Below are positions 13,542-27,309 of a DNA stretch of 64,000 nt, piece after piece (the first letter of the stretch is position 1; each line of letters opens with the position of its first letter). The DNA comes from Chrysopilus asiliformis (Eukaryota; Arthropoda; Insecta; Diptera; Rhagionidae): positions 114,515,234-114,579,233 of the forward strand of contig OZ035962.1 of the NCBI GenBank assembly GCA_964034945.1, given 5' to 3'. The notes under the pieces were generated by a model. The model was not told the origin of the DNA. It saw nothing but the letters and a program-made list of their open reading frames with translations, and made no database searches. A program made the position numbers and the translations under genes.

Positions 13542-15396
13542 GTGATCAGCGGCCCCCCATTACCCTTTACACCAAGTTTCAGCGAAATCTTTTTTTTGAA
13601 AAAAATCGCAAAAAATTGCAGTGGATGGCAAAAAATGTTTTGTTCTGAATTTTTGTCTGATCGCGCTGAAACTTGGAATGTAGGGGTTTTGGGCGACGAG
13701 AAATCGAAATCCGTTGTCCATTTTGAGCTATCTCCATTTTTTTGAGGCGACCCTAGCCGCCCTGGCCAAACCGTGAGAGCTATCGAAAAACGGACAACGG
13801 ATTCGTGATCAGCGGCCCCCATTACCCTTTACACCAAGTTTCAGCGAAATCTTTTTTTGAAAAAAATCGCAAAAAATTGCAGTGGATGGCAAAAAATGTT
13901 TTTTTCTGAATTTTTGTCTGATCGCGCTGAAACTTGGAATGTAGGGGTTTTGGGCGACGAGAAATCGAAATCCGTTGTCCATTTTGAGCTATCTCCATTT
14001 TTTTGAGGCGACCCTAGCCGCCCTGGCCAAACCGTGAGAGCTATCGAAAAACGGACAACGGATTCGTGATCAGCGGCCCCCCATTACCCTTTACACCAAG
14101 TTTCAGCGAAATCTTTTTTTTGAAAAAAATCGCAAAAAATTGCAGTGGATGGCAAAAAATGTTTTTTTCTGAATTTTTGTCTGATCGCGCTGAAACTTGG
14201 AATGTAGGGGTTTTGGGCGACGAGAAATCGAAATCCGTTGTCCATTTTGAGCTATCTCCATTTTTTTGAGGCGACCCTAGCCGCCCTGGCCAAACCGTGA
14301 GAGCTATCGAAAAACGGACAACGGATTCGTGATCAGCGGCCCCCATTACCCTTTACACCAAGTTTCAGCGAAATCTTTTTTTTGAAAAAAATCGCAAAAA
14401 ATTGCAGTGGTTAGTCCATGATTTTTTTATGGCAAAAAATGTTTTTTTCTGAATTTTTGTCTGATCGCGCTGAAACTTGGAATGTAGGGGTTTTGGGCGA
14501 CGAGAAATCGAAATCCGTTGTCCATTTTGAGCTATCTCCATTTTTTTGAGGCGACCCTAGCCGCCCTGGCCAAACCGTGAGAGCTATCGAAAAACGGACA
14601 ACGGATTCGTGATCAGCGGCCCCCATTACCCTTTACACCAAGTTTCAGCGAAATCTTTTTTTTGAAAAAAATCGCAAAAAATTGCAGTGGATGGCAAAAA
14701 ATGTTTTTTTCTGAATTTTTGTCTGATCGCGCTGAAACTTGGAATGTAGGGGTTTTGGGCGACGAGAAATCGAAATCCGTTGTCCATTTTGAGCTATCTC
14801 CATTTTTTTGAGGCGACCCTAGCCGCCCTGGCCAAACCGTGAGAGCTATCGAAAAACGGACAACGGATTCGTGATCAGCGGCCCCCCATTACCCTTTACA
14901 CCAAGTTTCAGCGAAATCTTTTTTTTGAAAAAAATCGCAAAAAATTGCAGTGGATGGCAAAAAATGTTTTTTTCTGAATTTTTGTCTGATCGCGCTGAAA
15001 CTTGGAATGTAGGGGTTTTGGGCGACGAGAAATCGAAATCCGTTGTCCATTTTGAGCTATCTCCATTTTTTTGAGGCGACCCTAGCCGCCCTGGCCAAAC
15101 CGTGAGAGCTATCGAAAAACGGACAACGGATTCGTGATCAGCGGCCCCCCATTACCCTTTACACCAAGTTTCAGCGAAATCTTTTTTTTGAAAAAAATCG
15201 CAAAAAATTGCAGTGGATGGCAAAAAATGTTTTTTTCTGAATTTTTGTCTGATCGCGCTGAAACTTGGAATGTAGGGGTTTTGGGCGACGAGAAATCGAA
15301 ATCCGTTGTCCATTTTGAGCTATCTCCATTTTTTTGAGGCGACCCTAGCCGCCCTGGCCAAACCGTGAGAGCTATCGAAAAACGGACAACGGATTC
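13542..15396. repeat. Seven-monomer satellite block, copy 2
   Basis: Matches the block at 5332-7186 with an offset of 8,210 bp: the TGTTCTG variant lies near 13640 and C5 runs occur in the monomers at 13805, 14329 and 14609. Copies differ by one T in the poly-T tract near 13850 and one A in the poly-A tract near 5915. The last part (about 14066-14870) is also shared with 26505-27309 at an offset of 12,439 bp. Confidence 0.85.
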
Positions 15397-18300
15397 GTGA
15401 TCAGCGGCCCCCCATTACCCTTTACACCAAGTTTCAGCGAAATCTTTTTTTTGAAAAAAATCGCAAAAAATTGCAGTGGATGGCAAAAAATGTTTTTTTC
15501 TGAATTTTTGTCTGATCGCGCTGAAACTTGGAATGTAGGGGTTTTGGGCGACGAGAAATCGAAATCCGTTGTCCATTTTGAGCTATCTCCATTTTTTTGA
15601 GGCGACCCTAGCCGCCCTGGCCAAACCGTGAGAGTTATCGAAAAACGGACAACGGATTCGTGATCAGCGGCCCCCCATTACCCTTTACACCAAGTTTCAG
15701 CGAAATCTTTTTTTTGAAAAAAATCGCAAAAAATTGCAGTGGATGGCAAAAAATGTTTTTTTCTGAATTTTTGTCTGATCGCGCTGAAACTTGGAATGTA
15801 GGGGTTTTGGGCGACGAGAAATCGAAATCCGTTGTCCATTTTGAGCTATCTCCATTTTTTTGAGGCGACCCTAGCCGCCCTGGCCAAACCGTGAGAGCTA
15901 TCGAAAAACGGACAACGGATTCGTGATCAGCGGCCCCCCATTACCCTTTACACCAAGTTTCAGCGAAATCTTTTTTTTGAAAAAAATCGCAAAAAATTGC
16001 AGTGGTTAGTCCATGATTTTTTTATGGCAAAAAATGTTTTTTTCTGAATTTTTGTCTGATCGCGCTGAAACTTGGAATGTAGGGGTTTTGGGCGACGAGA
16101 AATCGAAATCCGTTGTCCATTTTGAGCTATCTCCATTTTTTTGAGGCGACCCTAGCCGCCCTGGCCAAACCGTGAGAGCTATCGAAAAACGGACAACGGA
16201 TTCGTGATCAGCGGCCCCCCATTACCCTTTACACCAAGTTTCAGCGAAATCTTTTTTTTGAAAAAAATCGCAAAAAATTGCAGTGGTTAGTCCATGATTT
16301 TTTTATGGCAAAAAATGTTTTTTTCTGAATTTTTGTCTGATCGCGCTGAAACTTGGAATGTAGGGGTTTTGGGCGACGAGAAATCGAAATCCGTTGTCCA
16401 TTTTGAGCTATCTCCATTTTTTTGAGGCGACCCTAGCCGCCCTGGCCAAACCGTGAGAGCTATCGAAAAACGGACAACGGATTCGTGATCAGCGGCCCCC
16501 CATTACCCTTTACACCAAGTTTCAGCGAAATCTTTTTTTTGAAAAAAATCGCAAAAAATTGCAGTGGATGGCAAAAAATGTTTTTTTCTGAATTTTTGTC
16601 TGATCGCGCTGAAACTTGGAATGTAGGGGTTTTGGGCGACGAGAAATCGAAATCCGTTGTCCATTTTGAGCTATCTCCATTTTTTTGAGGCGACCCTAGC
16701 CGCCCTGGCCAAACCGTGAGAGCTATCGAAAAACGGACAACGGATTCGTGATCAGCGGCCCCCCATTACCCTTTACACCAAGTTTCAGCGAAATCTTTTT
16801 TTTGAAAAAAATCGCAAAAAATTGCAGTGGTTAGTCCATGATTTTTTTATGGCAAAAAATGTTTTTTTCTGAATTTTTGTCTGATCGCGCTGAAACTTGG
16901 AATGTAGGGGTTTTGGGCGACGAGAAATCGAAATCCGTTGTCCATTTTGAGCTATCTCAATTTTTTTGAGGCGACCCTAGCCGCCCTGGCCAAACCGTGA
17001 GAGCTATCGAAAAACGGACAACGGATTCGTGATCAGCGGCCCCCCATTACCCTTTACACCAAGTTTCAGCGAAATCTTTTTTTTGAAAAAAATCGCAAAA
17101 AATTGCAGTGGTTAGTCCATGATTTTTTTATGGCAAAAAATGTTTTTTTCTGAATTTTTGTCTGATCGCGCTGAAACTTGGAATGTAGGGGTTTTGGGCG
17201 ACGAGAAATCGAAATCCGTTGTCCATTTTGAGCTATCTCCATTTTTTTGAGGCGACCCTAGCCGCCCTGGCCAAACCGTGAGAGCTATCGAAAAACGGAC
17301 AACGGATTCGTGATCAGCGGCCCCCCATTACCCTTTACACCAAGTTTCAGCGAAATCTTTTTTTTGAAAAAAATCGCAAAAAATTGCAGTGGTTAGTCCA
17401 TGATTTTTTTATGGCAAAAAATGTTTTTTTCTGAATTTTTGTCTGATCGCGCTGAAACTTGGAATGTAGGGGTTTTGGGCGACGAGAAATCGAAATCCGT
17501 TGTCCATTTTGAGCTATCTCCATTTTTTTGAGGCGACCCTAGCCGCCCTGGCCAAACCGTGAGAGCTATCGAAAAACGGACAACGGATTCGTGATCAGCG
17601 GCCCCCCATTACCCTTTACACCAAGTTTCAGCGAAATCTTTTTTTTGAAAAAAATCGCAAAAAATTGCAGTGGATGGCAAAAAATGTTTTTTTCTGAATT
17701 TTTGTCTGATCGCGCTGAAACTTGGAATGTAGGGGTTTTGGGCGACGAGAAATCGAAATCCGTTGTCCATTTTGAGCTATCTCCATTTTTTTGAGGCGAC
17801 CCTAGCCGCCCTGGCCAAACCGTGAGAGCTATCGAAAAACGGACAACGGATTCGTGATCAGCGGCCCCCCATTACCCTTTACACCAAGTTTCAGCGAAAT
17901 CTTTTTTTTGAAAAAAATCGCAAAAAATTGCAGTGGTTAGTCCATGATTTTTTTATGGCAAAAAATGTTTTTTTCTGAATTTTTGTCTGATCGCGCTGAA
18001 ACTTGGAATGTAGGGGTTTTGGGCGACGAGAAATCGAAATCCGTTGTCCATTTTGAGCTATCTCCATTTTTTTGAGGCGACCCTAGCCGCCCTGGCCAAA
18101 CCGTGAGAGCTATCGAAAAACGGACAACGGATTCGTGATCAGCGGCCCCCCATTACCCTTTACACCAAGTTTCAGCGAAATCTTTTTTTTGAAAAAAATC
18201 GCAAAAAATTGCAGTGGTTAGTCCATGATTTTTTTATGGCAAAAAATGTTTTTTTCTGAATTTTTGTCTGATCGCGCTGAAACTTGGAATGTAGGGGTTT

Positions 18301-21300
18301 TGGGCGACGAGAAATCGAAATCCGTTGTCCATTTTGAGCTATCTCCATTTTTTTGAGGCGACCCTAGCCGCCCTGGCCAAACCGTGAGAGCTATCGAAAA
18401 ACGGACAACGGATTCGTGATCAGCGGCCCCCCATTACCCTTTACACCAAGTTTCAGCGAAATCTTTTTTTTGAAAAAAATCGCAAAAAATTGCAGTGGAT
18501 TGGCAAAAAATGTTTTTTTCTGAATTTTTGTCTGATCGCGCTGAAACTTGGAATGTAGGGGTTTTGGGCGACGAGAAATCGAAATCCGTTGTCCATTTTG
18601 AGCTATCTCCATTTTTTTGAGGCGACCCTAGCCGCCCTGGCCAAACCGTGAGAGCTATCGAAAAACGGACAACGGATTCGTGATCAGCGGCCCCCCATTA
18701 CCCTTTACACCAAGTTTCAGCGAAATCTTTTTTTTGAAAAAAATCGCAAAAAATTGCAGTGGATGGCAAAAAATGTTTTTTTCTGAATTTTTGTCTGATC
18801 GCGCTGAAACTTGGAATGTAGGGGTTTTGGGCGACGAGAAATCGAAATCCGTTGTCCATTTTGAGCTATCTCCATTTTTTTGAGGCGACCCTAGCCGCCC
18901 TGGCCAAACCGTGAGAGCTATCGAAAAACGGACAACGGATTCGTGATCAGCGGCCCCCCATTACCCTTTACACCAAGTTTCAGCGAAATCTTTTTTTTGA
19001 AAAAAATCGCAAAAAATTGCAGTGGTTAGTCCATGATTTTTTTATGGCAAAAAATGTTTTTTTCTGAATTTTTGTCTGATCGCGCTGAAACTTGGAATGT
19101 AGGGGTTTTGGGCGACGAGAAATCGAAATCCGTTGTCCATTTTGAGCTATCTCAATTTTTTTGAGGCGACCCTAGCCGCCCTGGCCAAACCGTGAGAGCT
19201 ATCGAAAAACGGACAACGGATTCGTGATCAGCGGCCCCCCATTACCCTTTACACCAAGTTTCAGCGAAATCTTTTTTTTGAAAAAAATCGCAAAAAATTG
19301 CAGTGGTTAGTCCATGATTTTTTTATGGCAAAAAATGTTTTTTTCTGAATTTTTGTCTGATCGCGCTGAAACTTGGAATGTAGGGGTTTTGGGCGACGAG
19401 AAATCGAAATCCGTTGTCCATTTTGAGCTATCTCCATTTTTTTGAGGCGACCCTAGCCGCCCTGGCCAAACCGTGAGAGCTATCGAAAAACGGACAACGG
19501 ATTCGTGATCAGCGGCCCCCCATTACCCTTTACACCAAGTTTCAGCGAAATCTTTTTTTTGAAAAAAATCGCAAAAAATTGCAGTGGTTAGTCCATGATT
19601 TTTTTATGGCAAAAAATGTTTTTTTCTGAATTTTTGTCTGATCGCGCTGAAACTTGGAATGTAGGGGTTTTGGGCGACGAGAAATCGAAATCCGTTGTCC
19701 ATTTTGAGCTATCTCCATTTTTTTGAGGCGACCCTAGCCGCCCTGGCCAAACCGTGAGAGCTATCGAAAAACGGACAACGGATTCGTGATCAGCGGCCCC
19801 CCATTACCCTTTACACCAAGTTTCAGCGAAATCTTTTTTTTGAAAAAAATCGCAAAAAATTGCAGTGGATGGCAAAAAATGTTTTTTTCTGAATTTTTGT
19901 CTGATCGCGCTGAAACTTGGAATGTAGGGGTTTTGGGCGACGAGAAATCGAAATCCGTTGTCCATTTTGAGCTATCTCCATTTTTTTGAGGCGACCCTAG
20001 CCGCCCTGGCCAAACCGTGAGAGCTATCGAAAAACGGACAACGGATTCGTGATCAGCGGCCCCCCATTACCCTTTACACCAAGTTTCAGCGAAATCTTTT
20101 TTTTGAAAAAAATCGCAAAAAATTGCAGTGGATGGCAAAAAATGTTTTTTTCTGAATTTTTGTCTGATCGCGCTGAAACTTGGAATGTAGGGGTTTTGGG
20201 CGACGAGAAATCGAAATCCGTTGTCCATTTTGAGCTATCTCCATTTTTTTGAGGCGACCCTAGCCGCCCTGGCCAAACCGTGAGAGCTATCGAAAAACGG
20301 ACAACGGATTCGTGATCAGCGGCCCCCCATTACCCTTTACACCAAGTTTCAGCGAAATCTTTTTTTTGAAAAAAATCGCAAAAAATTGCAGTGGTTAGTC
20401 CATGATTTTTTTATGGCAAAAAATGTTTTTTTCTGAATTTTTGTCTGATCGCGCTGAAACTTGGAATGTAGGGGTTTTGGGCGACGAGAAATCGAAATCC
20501 GTTGTCCATTTTGAGCTATCTCCATTTTTTTGAGGCGACCCTAGCCGCCCTGGCCAAACCGTGAGAGCTATCGAAAAACGGACAACGGATTCGTGATCAG
20601 CGGCCCCCCATTACCCTTTACACCAAGTTTCAGCGAAATCTTTTTTTTGAAAAAAATCGCAAAAAATTGCAGTGGTTAGTCCATGATTTTTTTATGGCAA
20701 AAAATGTTTTTTTCTGAATTTTTGTCTGATCGCGCTGAAACTTGGAATGTAGGGGTTTTGGGCGACGAGAAATCGAAATCCGTTGTCCATTTTGAGCTAT
20801 CTCCATTTTTTTGAGGCGACCCTAGCCGCCCTGGCCAAACCGTGAGAGCTATCGAAAAACGGACAACGGATTCGTGATCAGCGGCCCCCCATTACCCTTT
20901 ACACCAAGTTTCAGCGAAATCTTTTTTTTGAAAAAAATCGCAAAAAATTGCAGTGGTTAGTCCATGATTTTTTTATGGCAAAAAATGTTTTTTTCTGAAT
21001 TTTTGTCTGATCGCGCTGAAACTTGGAATGTAGGGGTTTTGGGCGACGAGAAATCGAAATCCGTTGTCCATTTTGAGCTATCTCCATTTTTTTGAGGCGA
21101 CCCTAGCCGCCCTGGCCAAACCGTGAGAGCTATCGAAAAACGGACAACGGATTCGTGATCAGCGGCCCCCCATTACCCTTTACACCAAGTTTCAGCGAAA
21201 TCTTTTTTTTGAAAAAAATCGCAAAAAATTGCAGTGGATGGCAAAAAATGTTTTTTTCTGAATTTTTGTCTGATCGCGCTGAAACTTGGAATGTAGGGGT

Positions 21301-24300
21301 TTTGGGCGACGAGAAATCGAAATCCGTTGTCCATTTTGAGCTATCTCCATTTTTTTGAGGCGACCCTAGCCGCCCTGGCCAAACCGTGAGAGCTATCGAA
21401 AAACGGACAACGGATTCGTGATCAGCGGCCCCCCATTACCCTTTACACCAAGTTTCAGCGAAATCTTTTTTTTGAAAAAAATCGCAAAAAATTGCAGTGG
21501 ATGGCAAAAAATGTTTTTTTCTGAATTTTTGTCTGATCGCGCTGAAACTTGGAATGTAGGGGTTTTGGGCGACGAGAAATCGAAATCCGTTGTCCATTTT
21601 GAGCTAACTCCATTTTTTTGAGGCGACCCTAGCCGCCCTGGCCAAACCGTGAGAGCTATCGAAAAACGGACAACGGATTCGTGATCAGCGGCCCCCCATT
21701 ACCCTTTACACCAAGTTTCAGCGAAATCTTTTTTTTGAAAAAAATCGCAAAAAATTGCAGTGGTTAGTCCATGATTTTTTTATGGCAAAAAATGTTTTTT
21801 TCTGAATTTTTGTCTGATCGCGCTGAAACTTGGAATGTAGGGGTTTTGGGCGACGAGAAATCGAAATCCGTTGTCCATTTTGAGCTATCTCCATTTTTTT
21901 GAGGCGACCCTAGCCGCCCTGGCCAAACCGTGAGAGCTATCGAAAAACGGACAACGGATTCGTGATCAGCGGCCCCCCATTACCCTTTACACCAAGTTTC
22001 AGCGAAATCTTTTTTTTGAAAAAAATCGCAAAAAATTGCAGTGGATGGCAAAAAATGTTTTTTTCTGAATTTTTGTCTGATCGCGCTGAAACTTGGAATG
22101 TAGGGGTTTTGGGCGACGAGAAATCGAAATCCGTTGTCCATTTTGAGCTATCTCCATTTTTTTGAGGCGACCCTAGCCGCCCTGGCCAAACCGTGAGAGC
22201 TATCGAAAAACGGACAACGGATTCGTGATCAGCGGCCCCCCATTACCCTTTACACCAAGTTTCAGCGAAATCTTTTTTTTGAAAAAAATCGCAAAAAATT
22301 GCAGTGGATGGCAAAAAATGTTTTTTTCTGAATTTTTGTCTGATCGCGCTGAAACTTGGAATGTAGGGGTTTTGGGCGACGAGAAATCGAAATCCGTTGT
22401 CCATTTTGAGCTAACTCCATTTTTTTGAGGCGACCCTAGCCGCCCTGGCCAAACCGTGAGAGCTATCGAAAAACGGACAACGGATTCGTGATCAGCGGCC
22501 CCCCATTACCCTTTACACCAAGTTTCAGCGAAATCTTTTTTTTGAAAAAAATCGCAAAAAATTGCAGTGGTTAGTCCATGATTTTTTTATGGCAAAAAAT
22601 GTTTTTTTCTGAATTTTTGTCTGATCGCGCTGAAACTTGGAATGTAGGGGTTTTGGGCGACGAGAAATCGAAATCCGTTGTCCATTTTGAGCTATCTCCA
22701 TTTTTTTGAGGCGACCCTAGCCGCCCTGGCCAAACCGTGAGAGCTATCGAAAAACGGACAACGGATTCGTGATCAGCGGCCCCCCATTACCCTTTACACC
22801 AAGTTTCAGCGAAATCTTTTTTTTGAAAAAAATCGCAAAAAATTGCAGTGGATGGCAAAAAATGTTTTTTTCTGAATTTTTGTCTGATCGCGCTGAAACT
22901 TGGAATGTAGGGGTTTTGGGCGACGAGAAATCGAAATCCGTTGTCCATTTTGAGCTATCTCCATTTTTTTGAGGCGACCCTAGCCGCCCTGGCCAAACCG
23001 TGAGAGCTATCGAAAAACGGACAACGGATTCGTGATCAGCGGCCCCCCATTACCCTTTACACCAAGTTTCAGCGAAATCTTTTTTTTGAAAAAAATCGCA
23101 AAAAATTACAGTGGATGGCAAAAAATGTTTTTTTCTGAATTTTTGTCTGATCGCGCTGAAACTTGGAATGTAGGGGTTTTGGGCGACGAGAAATCGAAAT
23201 CCGTTGTCCATTTTGAGCTATCTCCATTTTTTTGAGGCGACCCTAGCCGCCCTGGCCAAACCGTGAGAGCTATCGAAAAACGGACAACGGATTCGTGATC
23301 AGCGGCCCCCCATTACCCTTTACACCAAGTTTCAGCGAAATCTTTTTTTTGAAAAAAATCGCAAAAAATTGCAGTGGATGGCAAAAAATGTTTTTTTCTG
23401 AATTTTTGTCTGATCGCGCTGAAACTTGGAATGTAGGGGTTTTGGGCGACGAGAAATCGAAATCCGTTGTCCATTTTGAGCTAACTCCATTTTTTTGAGG
23501 CGACCCTAGCCGCCCTGGCCAAACCGTGAGAGCTATCGAAAAACGGACAACGGATTCGTGATCAGCGGCCCCCCATTACCCTTTACACCAAGTTTCAGCG
23601 AAATCTTTTTTTTGAAAAAAATCGCAAAAAATTGCAGTGGATGGCAAAAAATGTTTTTTTCTGAATTTTTGTCTGATCGCGCTGAAACTTGGAATGTAGG
23701 GGTTTTGGGCGACGAGAAATCGAAATCCGTTGTCCATTTTGAGCTATCTCCATTTTTTTGAGGCGACCCTAGCCGCCCTGGCCAAACCGTGAGAGCTATC
23801 GAAAAACGGACAACGGATTCGTGATCAGCGGCCCCCCATTACCCTTTACACCAAGTTTCAGCGAAATCTTTTTTTTGAAAAAAATCGCAAAAAATTGCAG
23901 TGGTTAGTCCATGATTTTTTTATGGCAAAAAATGTTTTTTTCTGAATTTTTGTCTGATCGCGCTGAAACTTGGAATGTAGGGGTTTTGGGCGACGAGAAA
24001 TCGAAATCCGTTGTCCATTTTGAGCTATCTCCATTTTTTTGAGGCGACCCTAGCCGCCCTGGCCAAACCGTGAGAGCTATCGAAAAACGGACAACGGATT
24101 CGTGATCAGCGGCCCCCCATTACCCTTTACACCAAGTTTCAGCGAAATCTTTTTTTTGAAAAAAATCGCAAAAAATTGCAGTGGATGGCAAAAAATGTTT
24201 TTTTCTGAATTTTTGTCTGATCGCGCTGAAACTTGGAATGTAGGGGTTTTGGGCGACGAGAAATCGAAATCCGTTGTCCATTTTGAGCTATCTCCATTTT

Positions 24301-26504
24301 TTTGAGGCGACCCTAGCCGCCCTGGCCAAACCGTGAGAGCTATCGAAAAACGGACAACGGATTCGTGATCAGCGGCCCCCCATTACCCTTTACACCAAGT
24401 TTCAGCGAAATCTTTTTTTTGAAAAAAATCGCAAAAAATTGCAGTGGATGGCAAAAAATGTTTTTTTCTGAATTTTTGTCTGATCGCGCTGAAACTTGGA
24501 ATGTAGGGGTTTTGGGCGACGAGAAATCGAAATCCGTTGTCCATTTTGAGCTATCTCCATTTTTTTGAGGCGACCCTAGCCGCCCTGGCCAAACCGTGAG
24601 AGCTATCGAAAAACGGACAACGGATTCGTGATCAGCGGCCCCCCATTACCCTTTACACCAAGTTTCAGCGAAATCTTTTTTTTGAAAAAAATCGCAAAAA
24701 ATTGCAGTGGTTAGTCCATGATTTTTTTATGGCAAAAAATGTTTTTTTCTGAATTTTTGTCTGATCGCGCTGAAACTTGGAATGTAGGGGTTTTGGGCGA
24801 CGAGAAATCGAAATCCGTTGTCCATTTTGAGCTATCTCCATTTTTTTGAGGCGACCCTAGCCGCCCTGGCCAAACCGTGAGAGCTATCGAAAAACGGACA
24901 ACGGATTCGTGATCAGCGGCCCCCCATTACCCTTTACACCAAGTTTCAGCGAAATCTTTTTTTTGAAAAAAATCGCAAAAAATTGCAGTGGATGGCAAAA
25001 AATGTTTTTTTCTGAATTTTTGTCTGATCGCGCTGAAACTTGGAATGTAGGGGTTTTGGGCGACGAGAAATCGAAATCCGTTGTCCATTTTGAGCTATCT
25101 CCATTTTTTTGAGGCGACCCTAGCCGCCCTGGCCAAACCGTGAGAGCTATCGAAAAACGGACAACGGATTCGTGATCAGCGGCCCCCCATTACCCTTTAC
25201 ACCAAGTTTCAGCGAAATCTTTTTTTTGAAAAAAATCGCAAAAAATTGCAGTGGTTAGTCCATGATTTTTTTATGGCAAAAAATGTTTTTTTCTGAATTT
25301 TTGTCTGATCGCGGTGAAACTTGGAATGTAGGGGTTTTGGGCGACGAGAAATCGAAATCCGTTGTCCATTTTGAGCTATCTCCATTTTTTTGAGGCGACC
25401 CTAGCCGCCCTGGCCAAACCGTGAGAGCTATCGAAAAACGGACAACGGATTCGTGATCAGCGGCCCCCCATTACCCTTTACACCAAGTTTCAGCGAAATC
25501 TTTTTTTTGAAAAAAATCGCAAAAAATTGCAGTGGATGGCAAAAAATGTTTTTTTCTGAATTTTTGTCTGATCGCGCTGAAACTTGGAATGTAGGGGTTT
25601 TGGGCGACGAGAAATCGAAATCCGTTGTCCATTTTGAGCTATCTCCATTTTTTTGAGGCGACCCTAGCCGCCCTGGCCAAACCGTGAGAGCTATCGAAAA
25701 ACGGACAACGGATTCGTGATCAGCGGCCCCCCATTACCCTTTACACCAAGTTTCAGCGAAATCTTTTTTTTGAAAAAAATCGCAAAAAATTGCAGTGGAT
25801 GGCAAAAAATGTTTTTTTCTGAATTTTTGTCTGATCGCGCTGAAACTTGGAATGTAGGGGTTTTGGGCGACGAGAAATCGAAATCCGTTGTCCATTTTGA
25901 GCTATCTCCATTTTTTTGAGGCGACCCTAGCCGCCCTGGCCAAACCGTGAGAGCTATCGAAAAACGGACAACGGATTCGTGATCAGCGGCCCCCCATTAC
26001 CCTTTACACCAAGTTTCAGCGAAATCTTTTTTTTGAAAAAAATCGCAAAAAATTGCAGTGGATGGCAAAAAATGTTTTTTTCTGAATTTTTGTCTGATCG
26101 CGCTGAAACTTGGAATGTAGGGGTTTTGGGCGACGAGAAATCGAAATCCGTTGTCCATTTTGAGCTATCTCCATTTTTTTGAGGCGACCCTAGCCGCCCT
26201 GGCCAAACCGTGAGAGCTATCGAAAAACGGACAACGGATTCGTGATCAGCGGCCCCCCATTACCCTTTACACCAAGTTTCAGCGAAATCTTTTTTTTGAA
26301 AAAAATCGCAAAAAATTACAGTGGATGGCAAAAAATGTTTTTTTCTGAATTTTTGTCTGATCGCGCTGAAACTTGGAATGTAGGGGTTTTGGGCGACGAG
26401 AAATCGAAATCCGTTGTCCATTTTGAGCTATCTCCATTTTTTTGAGGCGACCCTAGCCGCCCTGGCCAAACCGTGAGAGCTATCGAAAAACGGACAACGG
26501 ATTC

Positions 26505-27309
26505 GTGATCAGCGGCCCCCCATTACCCTTTACACCAAGTTTCAGCGAAATCTTTTTTTTGAAAAAAATCGCAAAAAATTGCAGTGGATGGCAAAAAATG
26601 TTTTTTTCTGAATTTTTGTCTGATCGCGCTGAAACTTGGAATGTAGGGGTTTTGGGCGACGAGAAATCGAAATCCGTTGTCCATTTTGAGCTATCTCCAT
26701 TTTTTTGAGGCGACCCTAGCCGCCCTGGCCAAACCGTGAGAGCTATCGAAAAACGGACAACGGATTCGTGATCAGCGGCCCCCATTACCCTTTACACCAA
26801 GTTTCAGCGAAATCTTTTTTTTGAAAAAAATCGCAAAAAATTGCAGTGGTTAGTCCATGATTTTTTTATGGCAAAAAATGTTTTTTTCTGAATTTTTGTC
26901 TGATCGCGCTGAAACTTGGAATGTAGGGGTTTTGGGCGACGAGAAATCGAAATCCGTTGTCCATTTTGAGCTATCTCCATTTTTTTGAGGCGACCCTAGC
27001 CGCCCTGGCCAAACCGTGAGAGCTATCGAAAAACGGACAACGGATTCGTGATCAGCGGCCCCCATTACCCTTTACACCAAGTTTCAGCGAAATCTTTTTT
27101 TTGAAAAAAATCGCAAAAAATTGCAGTGGATGGCAAAAAATGTTTTTTTCTGAATTTTTGTCTGATCGCGCTGAAACTTGGAATGTAGGGGTTTTGGGCG
27201 ACGAGAAATCGAAATCCGTTGTCCATTTTGAGCTATCTCCATTTTTTTTAGGCGACCCTAGCCGCCCTGGCCAAACCGTGAGAGCTATCGAAAAACGGAC
27301 AACGGATTC
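26505..27309. repeat. Partial third copy of the variant satellite block
   Basis: Monomers starting at 26768 (281-bp type, C5) and 27048 (263-bp type, C5) follow a normal short monomer at 26505. This is the same order and spacing as at 14066, 14329 and 14609 (offset 12,439 bp). The TGTTCTG monomer is absent, so only part of the block was copied. A private TTTTTTTAGGCG change lies near 27249. Confidence 0.75.
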
